Source: Luteitalea sp. (GTDB lineage: Bacteria; Acidobacteriota; Vicinamibacteria; Vicinamibacterales; Vicinamibacteraceae). Taken from it: a stretch of DNA of 64,000 bases. Position 1 is the first letter of the stretch. Each line of letters begins with the position of its first letter. This document shows positions 16,919 to 24,942 of this stretch, in pieces. The translations under genes and the position numbers were made by a program. The notes below the pieces were generated by a model. The model was given only the letters and a program-made list of their open reading frames with translations, searched no databases and was not told where the DNA came from. The stretch is taken from positions 18,785 through 82,784 of the forward strand of contig WHTZ01000023.1 in NCBI GenBank assembly GCA_009377495.1, given 5' to 3'.

Positions 16919-18375
16919 ACGTAGAACCTCGCCACGACCACCGCGCCGTCACACCGCTCGTCCCGATCGCGCCGTACCTCCACGGCGCGATCCAGATTCG
17001 CCCTGACCGCCAGCGTGTAGTCGTGAATGCGTTGGTAGTCAGTCAGCGCTTTGATGCGCTCACCGGTGAGGAACGCCACGTGATAACCAGTCCAGTAGTC
17101 CGTGACGATAAAGTGCACGTCTTGGGCGCTCAAATAGGCCGCGAGCTGTCGGTAAGCACCGCGGGGCGGCGACTCGATGAACCCTCGCACGAGAGACGCA
17201 TGCGCAAGGGCGCACATGCCCACCCACAGGGCGACCACGCTGATAAGCAGACCGCGCGCCCACGAGCGCGGCTCGCGCTCCAGGCCCAATGTGAGGGCGC
17301 CGACCGGCGCCAACAGAGAGAGGAGCGTGTAGCGGAGCGTGAGCACCGAGACATGACCACAACGAGTGACCGCGTACACGAGCACCGCCAGCAGTCCCAC
17401 GAGAACCAGGTACAATCCGAACCACGTCATTGGTGTTGCGCCGTGGCGCCACGCTCGGCGCAGGCCTCGCAACATCCCGAAGGCGAGGACCGCCACGAGC
17501 GGAGCCCACAGCCATGGGACACTTTGTGGATCCGCGCCATACACACGGTCGGTCGACCACGGGCCCGTGCTGACACCGAACTGGTACGGCAGCAACTCGG
17601 TAACCACCCTCCACACGTCGCGAGGGATGAGTCGCAGATCAACGCACGCCGCGACAGTCACGGTGGGTAGGGTGTCTTCGCTGCCTCCCACCATGGCGAC
17701 GGTGGTACCGGGTCCAAATGGTGATGAGTATTGTGTGAGCACGTCCACACTCGACCATGTCACCGCGAAGGCCACCAGCGCGACGATCCGGCCGCGCCAC
17801 AGTTTGGCGGATCGATCCCGGAGGAGGTCGACCACGAGTAGCGCCACCACAGCATACAGCGCGAACTCGCGGTTCTTGACGGCCAGCGCGGCCGCGATGC
17901 CGAGGGCGACCGGCCGCTCACGCCACCACCACAAGACGAGCGCGAACAGCAGCGGCTCGATGTTCATGCCGATGGCGTCGGTCAGGCCACGCGTCGTTGG
18001 TGGGCCGGGCACCGCCAGGGGCGCTGTGGCGAATAGCGCAACGACGGGGCCCAATGCCGTGGTGGAGGTCAGTGTCGAGTACAACAACGCGCTCGTCGCC
18101 ACGTTCAGGGCAACGGGGACGCTCTTCAGAAGCGGAATCGAGCCTTCGGCGACCGCAGCGAGCGGCGCGGCGAGCCAAGCTTCGAGCACGAGGACGTATC
18201 GATGCGCGTACTGAAACACGGGGAACGCGCGCCCCTCCGCCACGTGCTTCGCCATCAGCCCCGTCACGGCCTGATCGGCGTCGAAGTGGACGTCGGCCCA
18301 GTAGAGTGCGGCGAAGCTCCGAGCCAGCACCACCACGATCACGAGGCCGAGACCCATGCGACGAACGCGTGACAT
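16885..18375 (-). CDS. GT-C-fold membrane glycosyltransferase (PMT/ArnT-like)
   Basis: A 496-aa protein with a first TM (about 8-25) followed at once by the acidic ADVHFDADQAVTGLMAKH motif in the first periplasmic loop. An Asp/Glu pair there is the catalytic feature of GT-C enzymes that use polyprenyl-phosphate sugars. About ten further TM helices follow (for example VALNVATSALLYSTL, VALLVVDLL, LLAVLVYAVTRCGHVSVL) with a small C-terminal soluble part. The overlap with the DPPR-like UbiA gene supports use of a polyprenyl-phosphate donor made by that enzyme. The acceptor is unknown. Start ATG at 18375. Confidence 0.75.
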   Translation of the reverse strand: MSRVRRMGLGLVIVVVLARSFAALYWADVHFDADQAVTGLMAKHVAEGRAFPVFQYAHRYVLVLEAWLAAPLAAVAEGSIPLLKSVPVALNVATSALLYSTLTSTTALGPVVALFATAPLAVPGPPTTRGLTDAIGMNIEPLLFALVLWWWRERPVALGIAAALAVKNREFALYAVVALLVVDLLRDRSAKLWRGRIVALVAFAVTWSSVDVLTQYSSPFGPGTTVAMVGGSEDTLPTVTVAACVDLRLIPRDVWRVVTELLPYQFGVSTGPWSTDRVYGADPQSVPWLWAPLVAVLAFGMLRGLRRAWRHGATPMTWFGLYLVLVGLLAVLVYAVTRCGHVSVLTLRYTLLSLLAPVGALTLGLEREPRSWARGLLISVVALWVGMCALAHASLVRGFIESPPRGAYRQLAAYLSAQDVHFIVTDYWTGYHVAFLTGERIKALTDYQRIHDYTLAVRANLDRAVEVRRDRDERCDGAVVVARFYVCPPNGSLRQH

Positions 18376-18395
18376 CTTTGAAGGGCTAAAGGGGT

Positions 18396-18434
18396 GACGG
18401 GGTAAAGTCAGCGAGCGAAGCGAGCTCTACCCCG
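18396..18434. other. Hairpin upstream of the GT-C gene
   Basis: CGGGGTA and TACCCCG bracket an inner GCGAGCGAAGCGAGC segment that also self-pairs. The stem lies 20-60 bp upstream of the minus-strand glycosyltransferase start and next to the left end of the TA-flanked miniature element. Function is not evident. Confidence 0.35.
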
Positions 18435-18439
18435 ACCTA

Positions 18440-18599
18440 GTGTCCTGTCCGCGTGATTCGTTGCATCAGTCCCGGAGCGCGGCGCCCGGCTCGCAAGGCG
18501 CGAGGAGGGAGCATACAGGCCGTATTCGACCGACGAGCAACGCCGCGAGCCGGGATGCCCCGCCCGGGACGTATGTGACGAATCACGCGGACAGGACAC
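18440..18599. mobile_element. 160-bp miniature inverted-repeat element with TA target duplication
   Basis: Perfect 22-bp terminal inverted repeats: GTGTCCTGTCCGCGTGAT followed by TCGT (18440-18461), mirrored at 18578-18599. TA dinucleotides lie directly outside both ends (18438-18439, 18600-18601). Inner parts also pair (GTCCCGG with CCGGGAC; GCCCGGCTCGC with GCGAGCCGGG), so most of the element folds on itself. TA duplication is typical of IS630/Tc1-mariner elements; the element has no gene and would need a transposase in trans. It ends 4 bp before the start codon of the next plus-strand gene. Confidence 0.85.
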
Positions 18600-18605
18600 T
18601 AGCGC

Positions 18606-20945
18606 ATGATACTTCGTGGCGTCGACCACCGGCAGATCTGGCAATACGTCCTCGTCGTCCTCGTCGTCCTGGCCATCGGGCTGCTGCACCGACGCGCGAC
18701 GTGCGACGACTGGGCAGATGACCGCATCCTCGCGATGCAACCTGCCTGGTTTCAACTAGCCGCACCCCGATGGCATGCGGCAGGCGGAAGCTCGCCCTCG
18801 GTCGCCAATAGCCTCACTCGCCTCGTCGATCCGCTGTCGAGCGCGTCGACGACCGGCGACATTCGCGCGCTCGCCGCCGTGATGGCTGCACTGAGCGCGG
18901 GCGCGTTGTTCATCGTGCTGCAACACGCGCGCGTGCCACGAGGCATCGCGATGTTGTTGTCGTGCGGTACAACTGCCCTCGTCCTGCCGGTCTCCACGGC
19001 CGCGAGCGCGGCACACGCGCTGCAGATGCTCTTGGGCGTGGGCCTCGTGCTGACCTGGTCGGCGCCGCTCGTGGCCCCCGGCTGGCGCCTCGGCTTACTG
19101 GCGACGATCACGGTCCTGGGCGCGCTGAACCACGCCTCCTTCCTGGCCTTCGGGGCGGCTATCTGGGTCGCCGCATGGTACGACACTTCCAAGGGAGCAC
19201 GTGCAGGCGTGGCGACCATGGGTCTGGTCGCGCTGGGTGGCGGCCTGCTTGGCGCCGCCTGGCTTCTCCATCTTGGCGCGTCCGCACCCACTGAGATCGA
19301 GACGGATCACCCTCAGACCCTCGCGATGGCGTTCGGACTGCTCACCGGCCGCTTCGCGGCCGACCTGCAGCCATTCCAAGATGGCGGGCTGATGTCGGCA
19401 GCACCGTTGTGCCTGCCCGGACCGCTGATCGTGTGCCTGCCGCTCGCGGTGCTCGGCTGTGCACCTCGGGCGACCCGACGCCTGGCCGTGGTGCTTGTGA
19501 GCGCAGCCGGCATGCTCTGGTTGTTCGCATCCGGGACGTGGCTGCCCGACCCGACCATCGCGTGCGGCCCTGCGCGACTCGCGGTGGTGGTGTTGATAGG
19601 CCTGGGCCTCTCCTGGGTTGCGGCGCAACCCGTACGTGGAGCAATGGTCATTGCCCTCCTGGCGAGCGCAGTGATCGGACTGAACGGATTCTTCGATCGA
19701 TCCCCGAGGAACGCCTCCGAGCCAGCTTCACGGTTCCAGGCCTTCGTGGAGGCGGCATCAGAGGCGGTCGGCGACGCCGCGTGGACAGCCGACCGCCTCG
19801 CGGTTGGCCGAGCGCTCCTGCTGCGTGCGGCTCGCGAGTTGGAAGAGTCGCGTGTTCCGACGCGTCCAGATCTCCTGCGAGTGATCCCGGATGATCGGCC
19901 GGTAGCGGTGTTCGGCGTCGCGGCCCGACGACCGGCTCCCGCTGGCGTGTGGACGGCACGGCTCGACTTGTCGTATCGGTCTGCGGCAAGCTTGCTCGCC
20001 TCGCAGCCCGAACGGATGTGGGTAGCCCTTGCGGTGCGCGGCGATACGACTGACGGCTTCTGTCGCGATCTCCTGACACAGTTGGGAGTTGACACCAAGT
20101 CCCGAACGACCTCGCGTCTGGCTGTGCTGGCGCGCAATGGCAGGACCAGGCCCGTGACAAGCGTATCCGCACCCGATCGTCTCGACATCCGGTACGGCCA
20201 GACGCTCGGACGAGCCGGCGAACCCGTGCCAGCACGGTTCAGGATTGAGACCGATCCGGAAACACGCATCGTCATCAACGGCGAAGAGGTGGCGCGAACG
20301 AGGCAGGCCGTGGCGATTGTGCTGTTCGATCCCTGGAGCCTGCAGCCACGAGCGTGGCACATTGGGGCATGCAGCCAGGCCGCGCTCCCGCCGATTCGCG
20401 ACCCGCGGCTGCGTGCCGGGTACTTGGTCGGACCGGACGTTCTCCGCCGAGTGCTCCAACTTCCGGCGGTCGCGTCTGCTCCCGTGCGGGTACTCTTCGG
20501 TGCTGATGGCGATGACTGGTTCAGGTCAGGCTGGCACACATCGGAGGGGCTCCACCCTGACGCGTTTCGGTGGACCAGCGCACGCGAGGCTCACATCAAC
20601 GTGGTCGCGAGCCGTCGCCAACCGCTCCGCGTCCGGCTCACGGGTCGGCTCGCCGCAACGCCGGCCCTGCCGAACGCATTGGGCCTCTCGTGGAACGGTA
20701 CGGTTCTCAGGCCACTCGGGCCGTGGGAGCGTGGAGCGGAAGGGACGTGGACCGTTCCGGAGACGCTCGTGCGGCGAGGTCTGAACATTTTCACCGTACA
20801 CGTCGCGCGCCTCATCCGACCGGCAGCCGTCGGGGCCGGTGCCGATTCTCGACCGCTCGGCGCCTTGATCAATGGGTTGTCGTTCGAGCCACTTCGAGAA
20901 GGTTCGCGACCGCCCAGAGATCAGGCACGCGCTCGCAGTCGGTGA
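18606..20945 (+). CDS. Large membrane protein, unknown function
   Basis: A 779-aa protein that I cannot assign to a family. The N-terminal half is membrane-embedded: TMs at about 13-28 (YVLVVLVVLAIGLLH), 90-110, 115-130, 140-160, 165-190, 195-215, 265-285, 290-310, 320-335 and 340-355. The C-terminal 420 residues are soluble, with beta-rich character (VPARFRIETDPETRIVINGEE, LRVRLTGRLAATPALPNALGL, GLNIFTVHVARLI), perhaps carbohydrate-binding-like. The layout and the neighbouring GT-C and DPPR-like genes suggest another glycan-assembly protein. The ATG at 18606 lies 4 bp after the miniature element, whose end supplies AGGACA as the only ribosome binding site visible. The 3' end overlaps the convergent HAD gene by 77 bp. 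Confidence 0.6.
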   Translation: MILRGVDHRQIWQYVLVVLVVLAIGLLHRRATCDDWADDRILAMQPAWFQLAAPRWHAAGGSSPSVANSLTRLVDPLSSASTTGDIRALAAVMAALSAGALFIVLQHARVPRGIAMLLSCGTTALVLPVSTAASAAHALQMLLGVGLVLTWSAPLVAPGWRLGLLATITVLGALNHASFLAFGAAIWVAAWYDTSKGARAGVATMGLVALGGGLLGAAWLLHLGASAPTEIETDHPQTLAMAFGLLTGRFAADLQPFQDGGLMSAAPLCLPGPLIVCLPLAVLGCAPRATRRLAVVLVSAAGMLWLFASGTWLPDPTIACGPARLAVVVLIGLGLSWVAAQPVRGAMVIALLASAVIGLNGFFDRSPRNASEPASRFQAFVEAASEAVGDAAWTADRLAVGRALLLRAARELEESRVPTRPDLLRVIPDDRPVAVFGVAARRPAPAGVWTARLDLSYRSAASLLASQPERMWVALAVRGDTTDGFCRDLLTQLGVDTKSRTTSRLAVLARNGRTRPVTSVSAPDRLDIRYGQTLGRAGEPVPARFRIETDPETRIVINGEEVARTRQAVAIVLFDPWSLQPRAWHIGACSQAALPPIRDPRLRAGYLVGPDVLRRVLQLPAVASAPVRVLFGADGDDWFRSGWHTSEGLHPDAFRWTSAREAHINVVASRRQPLRVRLTGRLAATPALPNALGLSWNGTVLRPLGPWERGAEGTWTVPETLVRRGLNIFTVHVARLIRPAAVGAGADSRPLGALINGLSFEPLREGSRPPRDQARARSR

Positions 20946-21606
20946 CGGCCCAGTCGTCAAACGGGTCGAGAAGCACGGCGTGAAGGCCCGCGCCACGCGC
21001 GCCCGCGACATCGGCGTGATAGAGGTCGCCGACGTGCAGCGTCCGATCGGGCTGCGCGCCACAGGCCTCGAGCGCGCGACCAAAGATGCGCGGGTCCGGC
21101 TTTTCGTAGCCGGCGAGCGCCGAGTCGATCACCACGGAGAGATACGATCTCAGTCCCGCGGTTTCCAGGCTGCGTTCGACCGTGCCGTCGGAGTTGCTGA
21201 CAACGGCGAGCGTCACGCCCAGATCGCGGAGCTTGGCCAGCGCGTCCGGCACACGGGGCATCACCGACCGCCACAAGACGCTGGAGCGGCCGTCCGGGCG
21301 GAGCACGATCTTGAGCTCTGCGACCAGGGTCTCGAGATCGGGAACGGGCAGGCAGGCCGTCATGTCGAGCTTGTTGAACATCGCGAGGAGATAGGCGCTG
21401 AACAAGTCGGTGCCCTCGCTGACGCCGTCGACGAACAGCCGCTGCGAGTACTCCGGCCGTGCGGCGGCTTCGGCTCGTCGCAGCGCGTCCGGTGCGCACA
21501 CCACCCGGCGGGCCTCGAGCTCGGACGCGACCCAGTCAAAGTCGATCGAGACCAGTGTGTTGCCATGGTCAAGAAAGATCGTGTCGATCTGCGCGTACGG
21601 GATCAT
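20869..21606 (-). CDS. HAD-superfamily hydrolase (phosphoglycolate phosphatase-like)
   Basis: A 245-aa cytoplasmic haloacid-dehalogenase-type hydrolase. The start is the ATG at 21606 (MIPYAQIDTIFLDHGNTL), chosen for GGAGG seven to twelve bases upstream. Motif I is FLDHGNTL (D, with H-G replacing the usual x-D), motif II is LAVVSNSDG (Ser/Asn), motif III is the Lys in GYEKPDPRIF and motif IV is HVGDLYHADVAGARGAG. The replacement of the second motif-I aspartate is unusual for a phosphatase: that residue acts as general acid, so dehalogenase-like or altered activity is possible. A cap domain lies at about 20-95. The gene overlaps the 3' end of the convergent membrane-protein gene. Confidence 0.82.
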   Translation of the reverse strand: MIPYAQIDTIFLDHGNTLVSIDFDWVASELEARRVVCAPDALRRAEAAARPEYSQRLFVDGVSEGTDLFSAYLLAMFNKLDMTACLPVPDLETLVAELKIVLRPDGRSSVLWRSVMPRVPDALAKLRDLGVTLAVVSNSDGTVERSLETAGLRSYLSVVIDSALAGYEKPDPRIFGRALEACGAQPDRTLHVGDLYHADVAGARGAGLHAVLLDPFDDWAVTDCERVPDLWAVANLLEVARTTTH

Positions 21607-21992
21607 TGTGAGCGCCTCCAGCGAGCGACGTGGCAATTGTACGCGAAGCGGCACGCGGTGTTTGTGTGTAGCGCGTGGCCTCAGGCCGTGCGGGCGGGCA
21701 AATGTAGAAAATCCAGGCCCAACCTTTAGGTCGGGCGACCTGACGAATGCCGGGGGGAGGCTTACAGTTGAGTCAGCCGGCTTTCCCAGACCACGCCGGG
21801 GGGGTACCCGCGAATGCCGAAGTCGGATACACTTAACTCTGCAACACTGGCAAAGCCGACCCGAGGGTGAGGCGTTCCATCCCTGGCACCTACCCGTGTG
21901 GGGCCCCACTTGGATCTACCGCAGTCTGTCATGGCATGACCACTGCGGCTCTGGGGCGGGCTGCGAACAGAGCGATCTAACGGAGGGCAACT
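21607..21992. other. Intergenic region between divergent HAD and oxidoreductase genes
   Basis: About 386 bp without a convincing coding frame. It must hold promoters for both the minus-strand HAD gene and the plus-strand oxidoreductase operon. GGAGG ahead of each gene is clear (21611-21620 minus; CGGAGGGC at 21980-21987 plus). The short pair AGGTCGGGCGACCT (21730-21743) is a small palindrome. No RNA gene or repeat was recognised. Confidence 0.4.
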
Positions 21993-23483
21993 GTGACCAC
22001 TGAGCACAAAGGCCAGAAGAAGATGTCTCGGCGCGACTTCGGATCGCGCCTCGGCATGACAGCCGCGGCCGTCGTCACCGCGGGCGAAGCGCTGGGCCGA
22101 AGCCGTCTCGATGCCGCGCCCCTGGTGAGCAACCGGGTACAAGGCGCCAACGACCGGCTCGTCCTGGCCAGCATTGGCGTTCGAGGGCAAGGCGGCTCCC
22201 TGATGCGCGGCTTCGCCCGACTCGAGAACGTCGAGATCAAGACACTGTGCGATGTCGACGCCAACGTCGCGCAGGAACGGACCAAGGATAAGAGACTTGC
22301 CGAGGTTCCGACTTTCAAGCCGGACTCCGTCCAGGACTTGCGCCGCGTGCTCGACGACAAGGATATCGATGGGGTGATCATCGCCACGCCGAACCACTGG
22401 CACGCGCTGGCCACCATCTGGGCGCTTCAAGCTGGCAAGCACGTTTACGTCGAAAAGCCTTCGTCGCACACCGTCTGGGAAGGGCGCAAGATGGTGGACG
22501 CGGCGGAGAAGTACCAGAAGATCGTGCAGGTCGGCACGATGAACAGAAGCCGGCCCGCCGTGCGCGAGGCCATCGAGCTCGTCCACAATGGCGGGATCGG
22601 CAAGGTGTATATGGCGCGCGGTCTCTGCTTCAAGGCACGGCCGTCCATCGGAAAATACCCGGATGGCCCGTTGACGGCCGGCGAGCGCTACACGCTGAAC
22701 GTCGAGAACGATGATCCCGAGCCGACCTGGGACGCCGCCTACCTCTCGAACGTGGACTACAACCTGTGGCTGGGTCCGGCGCCGGAGCGGCCGTTCAACC
22801 GGAACCACTTCCACTACAACTGGCACTGGCACTGGGAGTACGGCAATGGCGACACTGGTAATCAAGGTCCGCACCAGTTCGACATCGCCCGCTGGGGCCT
22901 GAACAAGCAAGAGCACCCGGAGAAGATCTGCTCGATGGGCGGGTACTTCGGGCCGGAATCCTCGCAGGAGACGCCCGACACGCAGACGGTGCTCTTCGAG
23001 TACGCCGACGGCACGATCCTCGAGTTTGGCACGCGTGGGGAACACACCAACGACGAGGGCACGCAGAAGATCGGCAACCTCTTCTACGGGAGCGAGGGCT
23101 GGCTGTGGATCGACGGGAACGGGCGAGACTGGCAGTCGTATCAGGGGCGCAAGGACGAGAAGGGTCCGGGCGCGAGCCAGTCAGCCGACAAGACCAATGG
23201 CGATGGTGGCGGGAGCGATCCGAACGTCCTCACGAGCATCGAGTATCCGCACTATCAGAACTTCGTCGATGCGATCCGCGCCAACGATCCGAAGCTGCTC
23301 ACCTGTGACGTCCTGGAGGGGCATCTCTCGTCCGCACTACCGCACTTGGCGAATGTCTCGTATCGCGTCGGCCGCGGGCTGAAGTTCGATGGCAAGACCG
23401 AGCGCTGCGTGGACGACAAGGAAGCGGATGCGCTACTGACGCGTGAGTACCGCAAGGGCTTCGAGGTACCGGAGAACGTGTAG
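21993..23483 (+). CDS. Secreted Gfo/Idh/MocA-family oxidoreductase (Tat signal)
   Basis: A 496-aa NAD(P)-dependent oxidoreductase of the type abundant in Acidobacteriota and Planctomycetota, usually acting on sugars or sugar derivatives. Near the N-terminus, K-K-M-S-R-R-D-F-G-S-R-L-G (about 9-21) followed by a hydrophobic stretch is a twin-arginine signal. The Rossmann domain follows (LVLASIGVRGQGGSLMRGFA, CDVDANVAQE, DGVIIATPNHWHALATIWAL, and the catalytic-lysine motif GKHVYVEKPSSHT). The C-terminal alpha/beta domain contains NHFHYNWHWHWEYGNGDTG...QFDIARWGL, typical of this subgroup. GTG start at 21993 with CGGAGGGC upstream. It heads an operon with the glycosidase-like and AsmA genes. Confidence 0.9.
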   Translation: MTTEHKGQKKMSRRDFGSRLGMTAAAVVTAGEALGRSRLDAAPLVSNRVQGANDRLVLASIGVRGQGGSLMRGFARLENVEIKTLCDVDANVAQERTKDKRLAEVPTFKPDSVQDLRRVLDDKDIDGVIIATPNHWHALATIWALQAGKHVYVEKPSSHTVWEGRKMVDAAEKYQKIVQVGTMNRSRPAVREAIELVHNGGIGKVYMARGLCFKARPSIGKYPDGPLTAGERYTLNVENDDPEPTWDAAYLSNVDYNLWLGPAPERPFNRNHFHYNWHWHWEYGNGDTGNQGPHQFDIARWGLNKQEHPEKICSMGGYFGPESSQETPDTQTVLFEYADGTILEFGTRGEHTNDEGTQKIGNLFYGSEGWLWIDGNGRDWQSYQGRKDEKGPGASQSADKTNGDGGGSDPNVLTSIEYPHYQNFVDAIRANDPKLLTCDVLEGHLSSALPHLANVSYRVGRGLKFDGKTERCVDDKEADALLTREYRKGFEVPENV

Positions 23484-23484
23484 C

Positions 23485-24942
23485 GTGCGAAAAGGGGACA
23501 GGCCCCTTTTTCGGAACCGACGCCGACGAAAAAGGGGCCTGTCCCCTTTTCGGGCCGTTGGCGCAGGGGCACTCGCGCTGCTTGTCTTGTTTCCAGCGTC
23601 GCCCCTCGCCAACGATGGCGAGGTGATAGCGCCATGGCCTGAGAACCGCTTCTATTGGCAGTACAAGGGCAAGCCCCTCCTGCTCCTGGGTGGCAGCAAC
23701 GATGACAACCTGTTCCAGTGGCCGGGCGATCTTCTGCGCCCGCAGTTGGACCAGCTGCGCTCGGTCGGCGGCAACTACGTCCGCAACACGATGTCGGATC
23801 GGCCCGACCGCGGTTTCGAGCAGTATCCCTTCAAGCGGCTGGATAACGGCAAGTACGATCTGGAGGCCTGGAACGCGGAGTACTGGGAACGATTCGAGCA
23901 GTTTCTCCGCTGGACCCATGAACGGGACATCATCGTCCAGATAGAAGTGTGGGACCGGTTCGACTTCAGCCTCACCCCCTGGGATTCCCATCCCTACAAT
24001 CCGAAGAACAACGTCAACTTCACCAACGAAGAGTCCGGATTGGCGGCGGAGTACCCGGAACATCCCGGAAAGAACCTCCAGCCCTTCTTCTTCACCACGC
24101 CGAAACAGCGCAACAACACCGTGGTTCTCAGGCACCAGCAGCGATTCGTCGATCGCATGCTCTCCGACACGCTGCGCTTCGGTCACGTCCTCTACTGCAT
24201 AGACAACGAAACGAGTGGCGAAGAGGAGTGGGGGCGTTACTGGGCCGAGTACATCAAGCGGCGGGCGCGCGAGCGTGACCGAACCGTGTATGTGACCGAG
24301 ATGTGGGACGACTGGGACATCACGGCCGAAGAGCATCGCCACACGCTCGATCACCCGGAGCTGTACGATTTCGTCGATATGTCCCAGAACAACCATAACT
24401 CCGGCGTGGACCACTGGCGGAACGCGCTGTGGGTGCGGCAGCATCTCACCCCCGCTCCCCGACCGATCAACACCGTAAAGACCTACGGCGCCGACGGTAA
24501 CAAGTTCGGCCACAGCGACCAGGACGGGCTCGAGCGATTCTTTCGGCACATCCTCGCCGGATTTGCGGCCGCACGCTTCCACCGCCCCGACTCAGGGCTT
24601 GGCCTGAACACCCGGGCTCGTGCCGCCATCCGCGCAGCACGACAATTGGAATTGTTGGTGCCGCCGTGGACGATGAATCCGCGTGAGGGGACGCTTGCCA
24701 GTGAGGCGGGGCGCGACGTCTACCTCGCGGAGGCAGGTGACACCCTCATCCTGTACTTCCCGGATGGTGGTCGGGCGAGTGTCGAGATGACGTTAGGCGA
24801 GTATCAAGTAAGCTGGGTAGGCTTGGATGCGTCGTCACCCCAGATGACCGTCGCAACCGAGAGCGGTCGACTGTCGATTTCGGCCCCCACGAAGAGCCAC
24901 TGGCTGGCCGTTGTCCGCAAGGCGCCCTCCGAAGAGCCATGA
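23485..24942 (+). CDS. Secreted glycoside-hydrolase-like (TIM-barrel) protein; N-terminus derived from a repeat
   Basis: A 485-aa protein. The only start upstream of the signal-like segment is the GTG at 23485, two bases after the oxidoreductase stop, so the first 23 or so residues (VRKGDRPLFRNRRRRKRGLSPF split at R-N) are translated from repeat copy B. A hydrophobic core, AVGAGALALLVLFPASPLA (about 24-42), then acts as signal peptide. The mature part, PENRFYWQYKGKPLLLLGGS...DNLFQW, SVGGNYVRNTM, YDFVDMSQNNHN, with a C-terminal beta-domain (DTLILYFPDGGRASVEM), resembles DUF4038/apiosidase-like barrels with a trailing collagen-binding-like domain. Probably acts on extracellular glycans alongside the oxidoreductase. 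Substrate unknown. Confidence 0.72.
   Translation: MRKGDRPLFRNRRRRKRGLSPFRAVGAGALALLVLFPASPLANDGEVIAPWPENRFYWQYKGKPLLLLGGSNDDNLFQWPGDLLRPQLDQLRSVGGNYVRNTMSDRPDRGFEQYPFKRLDNGKYDLEAWNAEYWERFEQFLRWTHERDIIVQIEVWDRFDFSLTPWDSHPYNPKNNVNFTNEESGLAAEYPEHPGKNLQPFFFTTPKQRNNTVVLRHQQRFVDRMLSDTLRFGHVLYCIDNETSGEEEWGRYWAEYIKRRARERDRTVYVTEMWDDWDITAEEHRHTLDHPELYDFVDMSQNNHNSGVDHWRNALWVRQHLTPAPRPINTVKTYGADGNKFGHSDQDGLERFFRHILAGFAAARFHRPDSGLGLNTRARAAIRAARQLELLVPPWTMNPREGTLASEAGRDVYLAEAGDTLILYFPDGGRASVEMTLGEYQVSWVGLDASSPQMTVATESGRLSISAPTKSHWLAVVRKAPSEEP
23489..23552. mobile_element. Miniature palindromic element, copy B (core only, inverted)
   Basis: Contains both terminator-like palindromes (AAAAGGGGACAGGCCCCTTTTT and the mirror; given as AAAAGGGG-ACAGG-CCCC) around GGAACCGACGCCGACG, which is the reverse complement of the spacer in copies A, C, D and E. 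The outer CTTAACGG ends are missing. It lies 5 bp after the oxidoreductase stop, inside the frame of the next gene. Confidence 0.8.

Noticed and set aside
19313..20539. 408-codon minus-strand frame
   Set aside because: Antisense to the 779-aa membrane protein; serine/arginine-rich with no motif.
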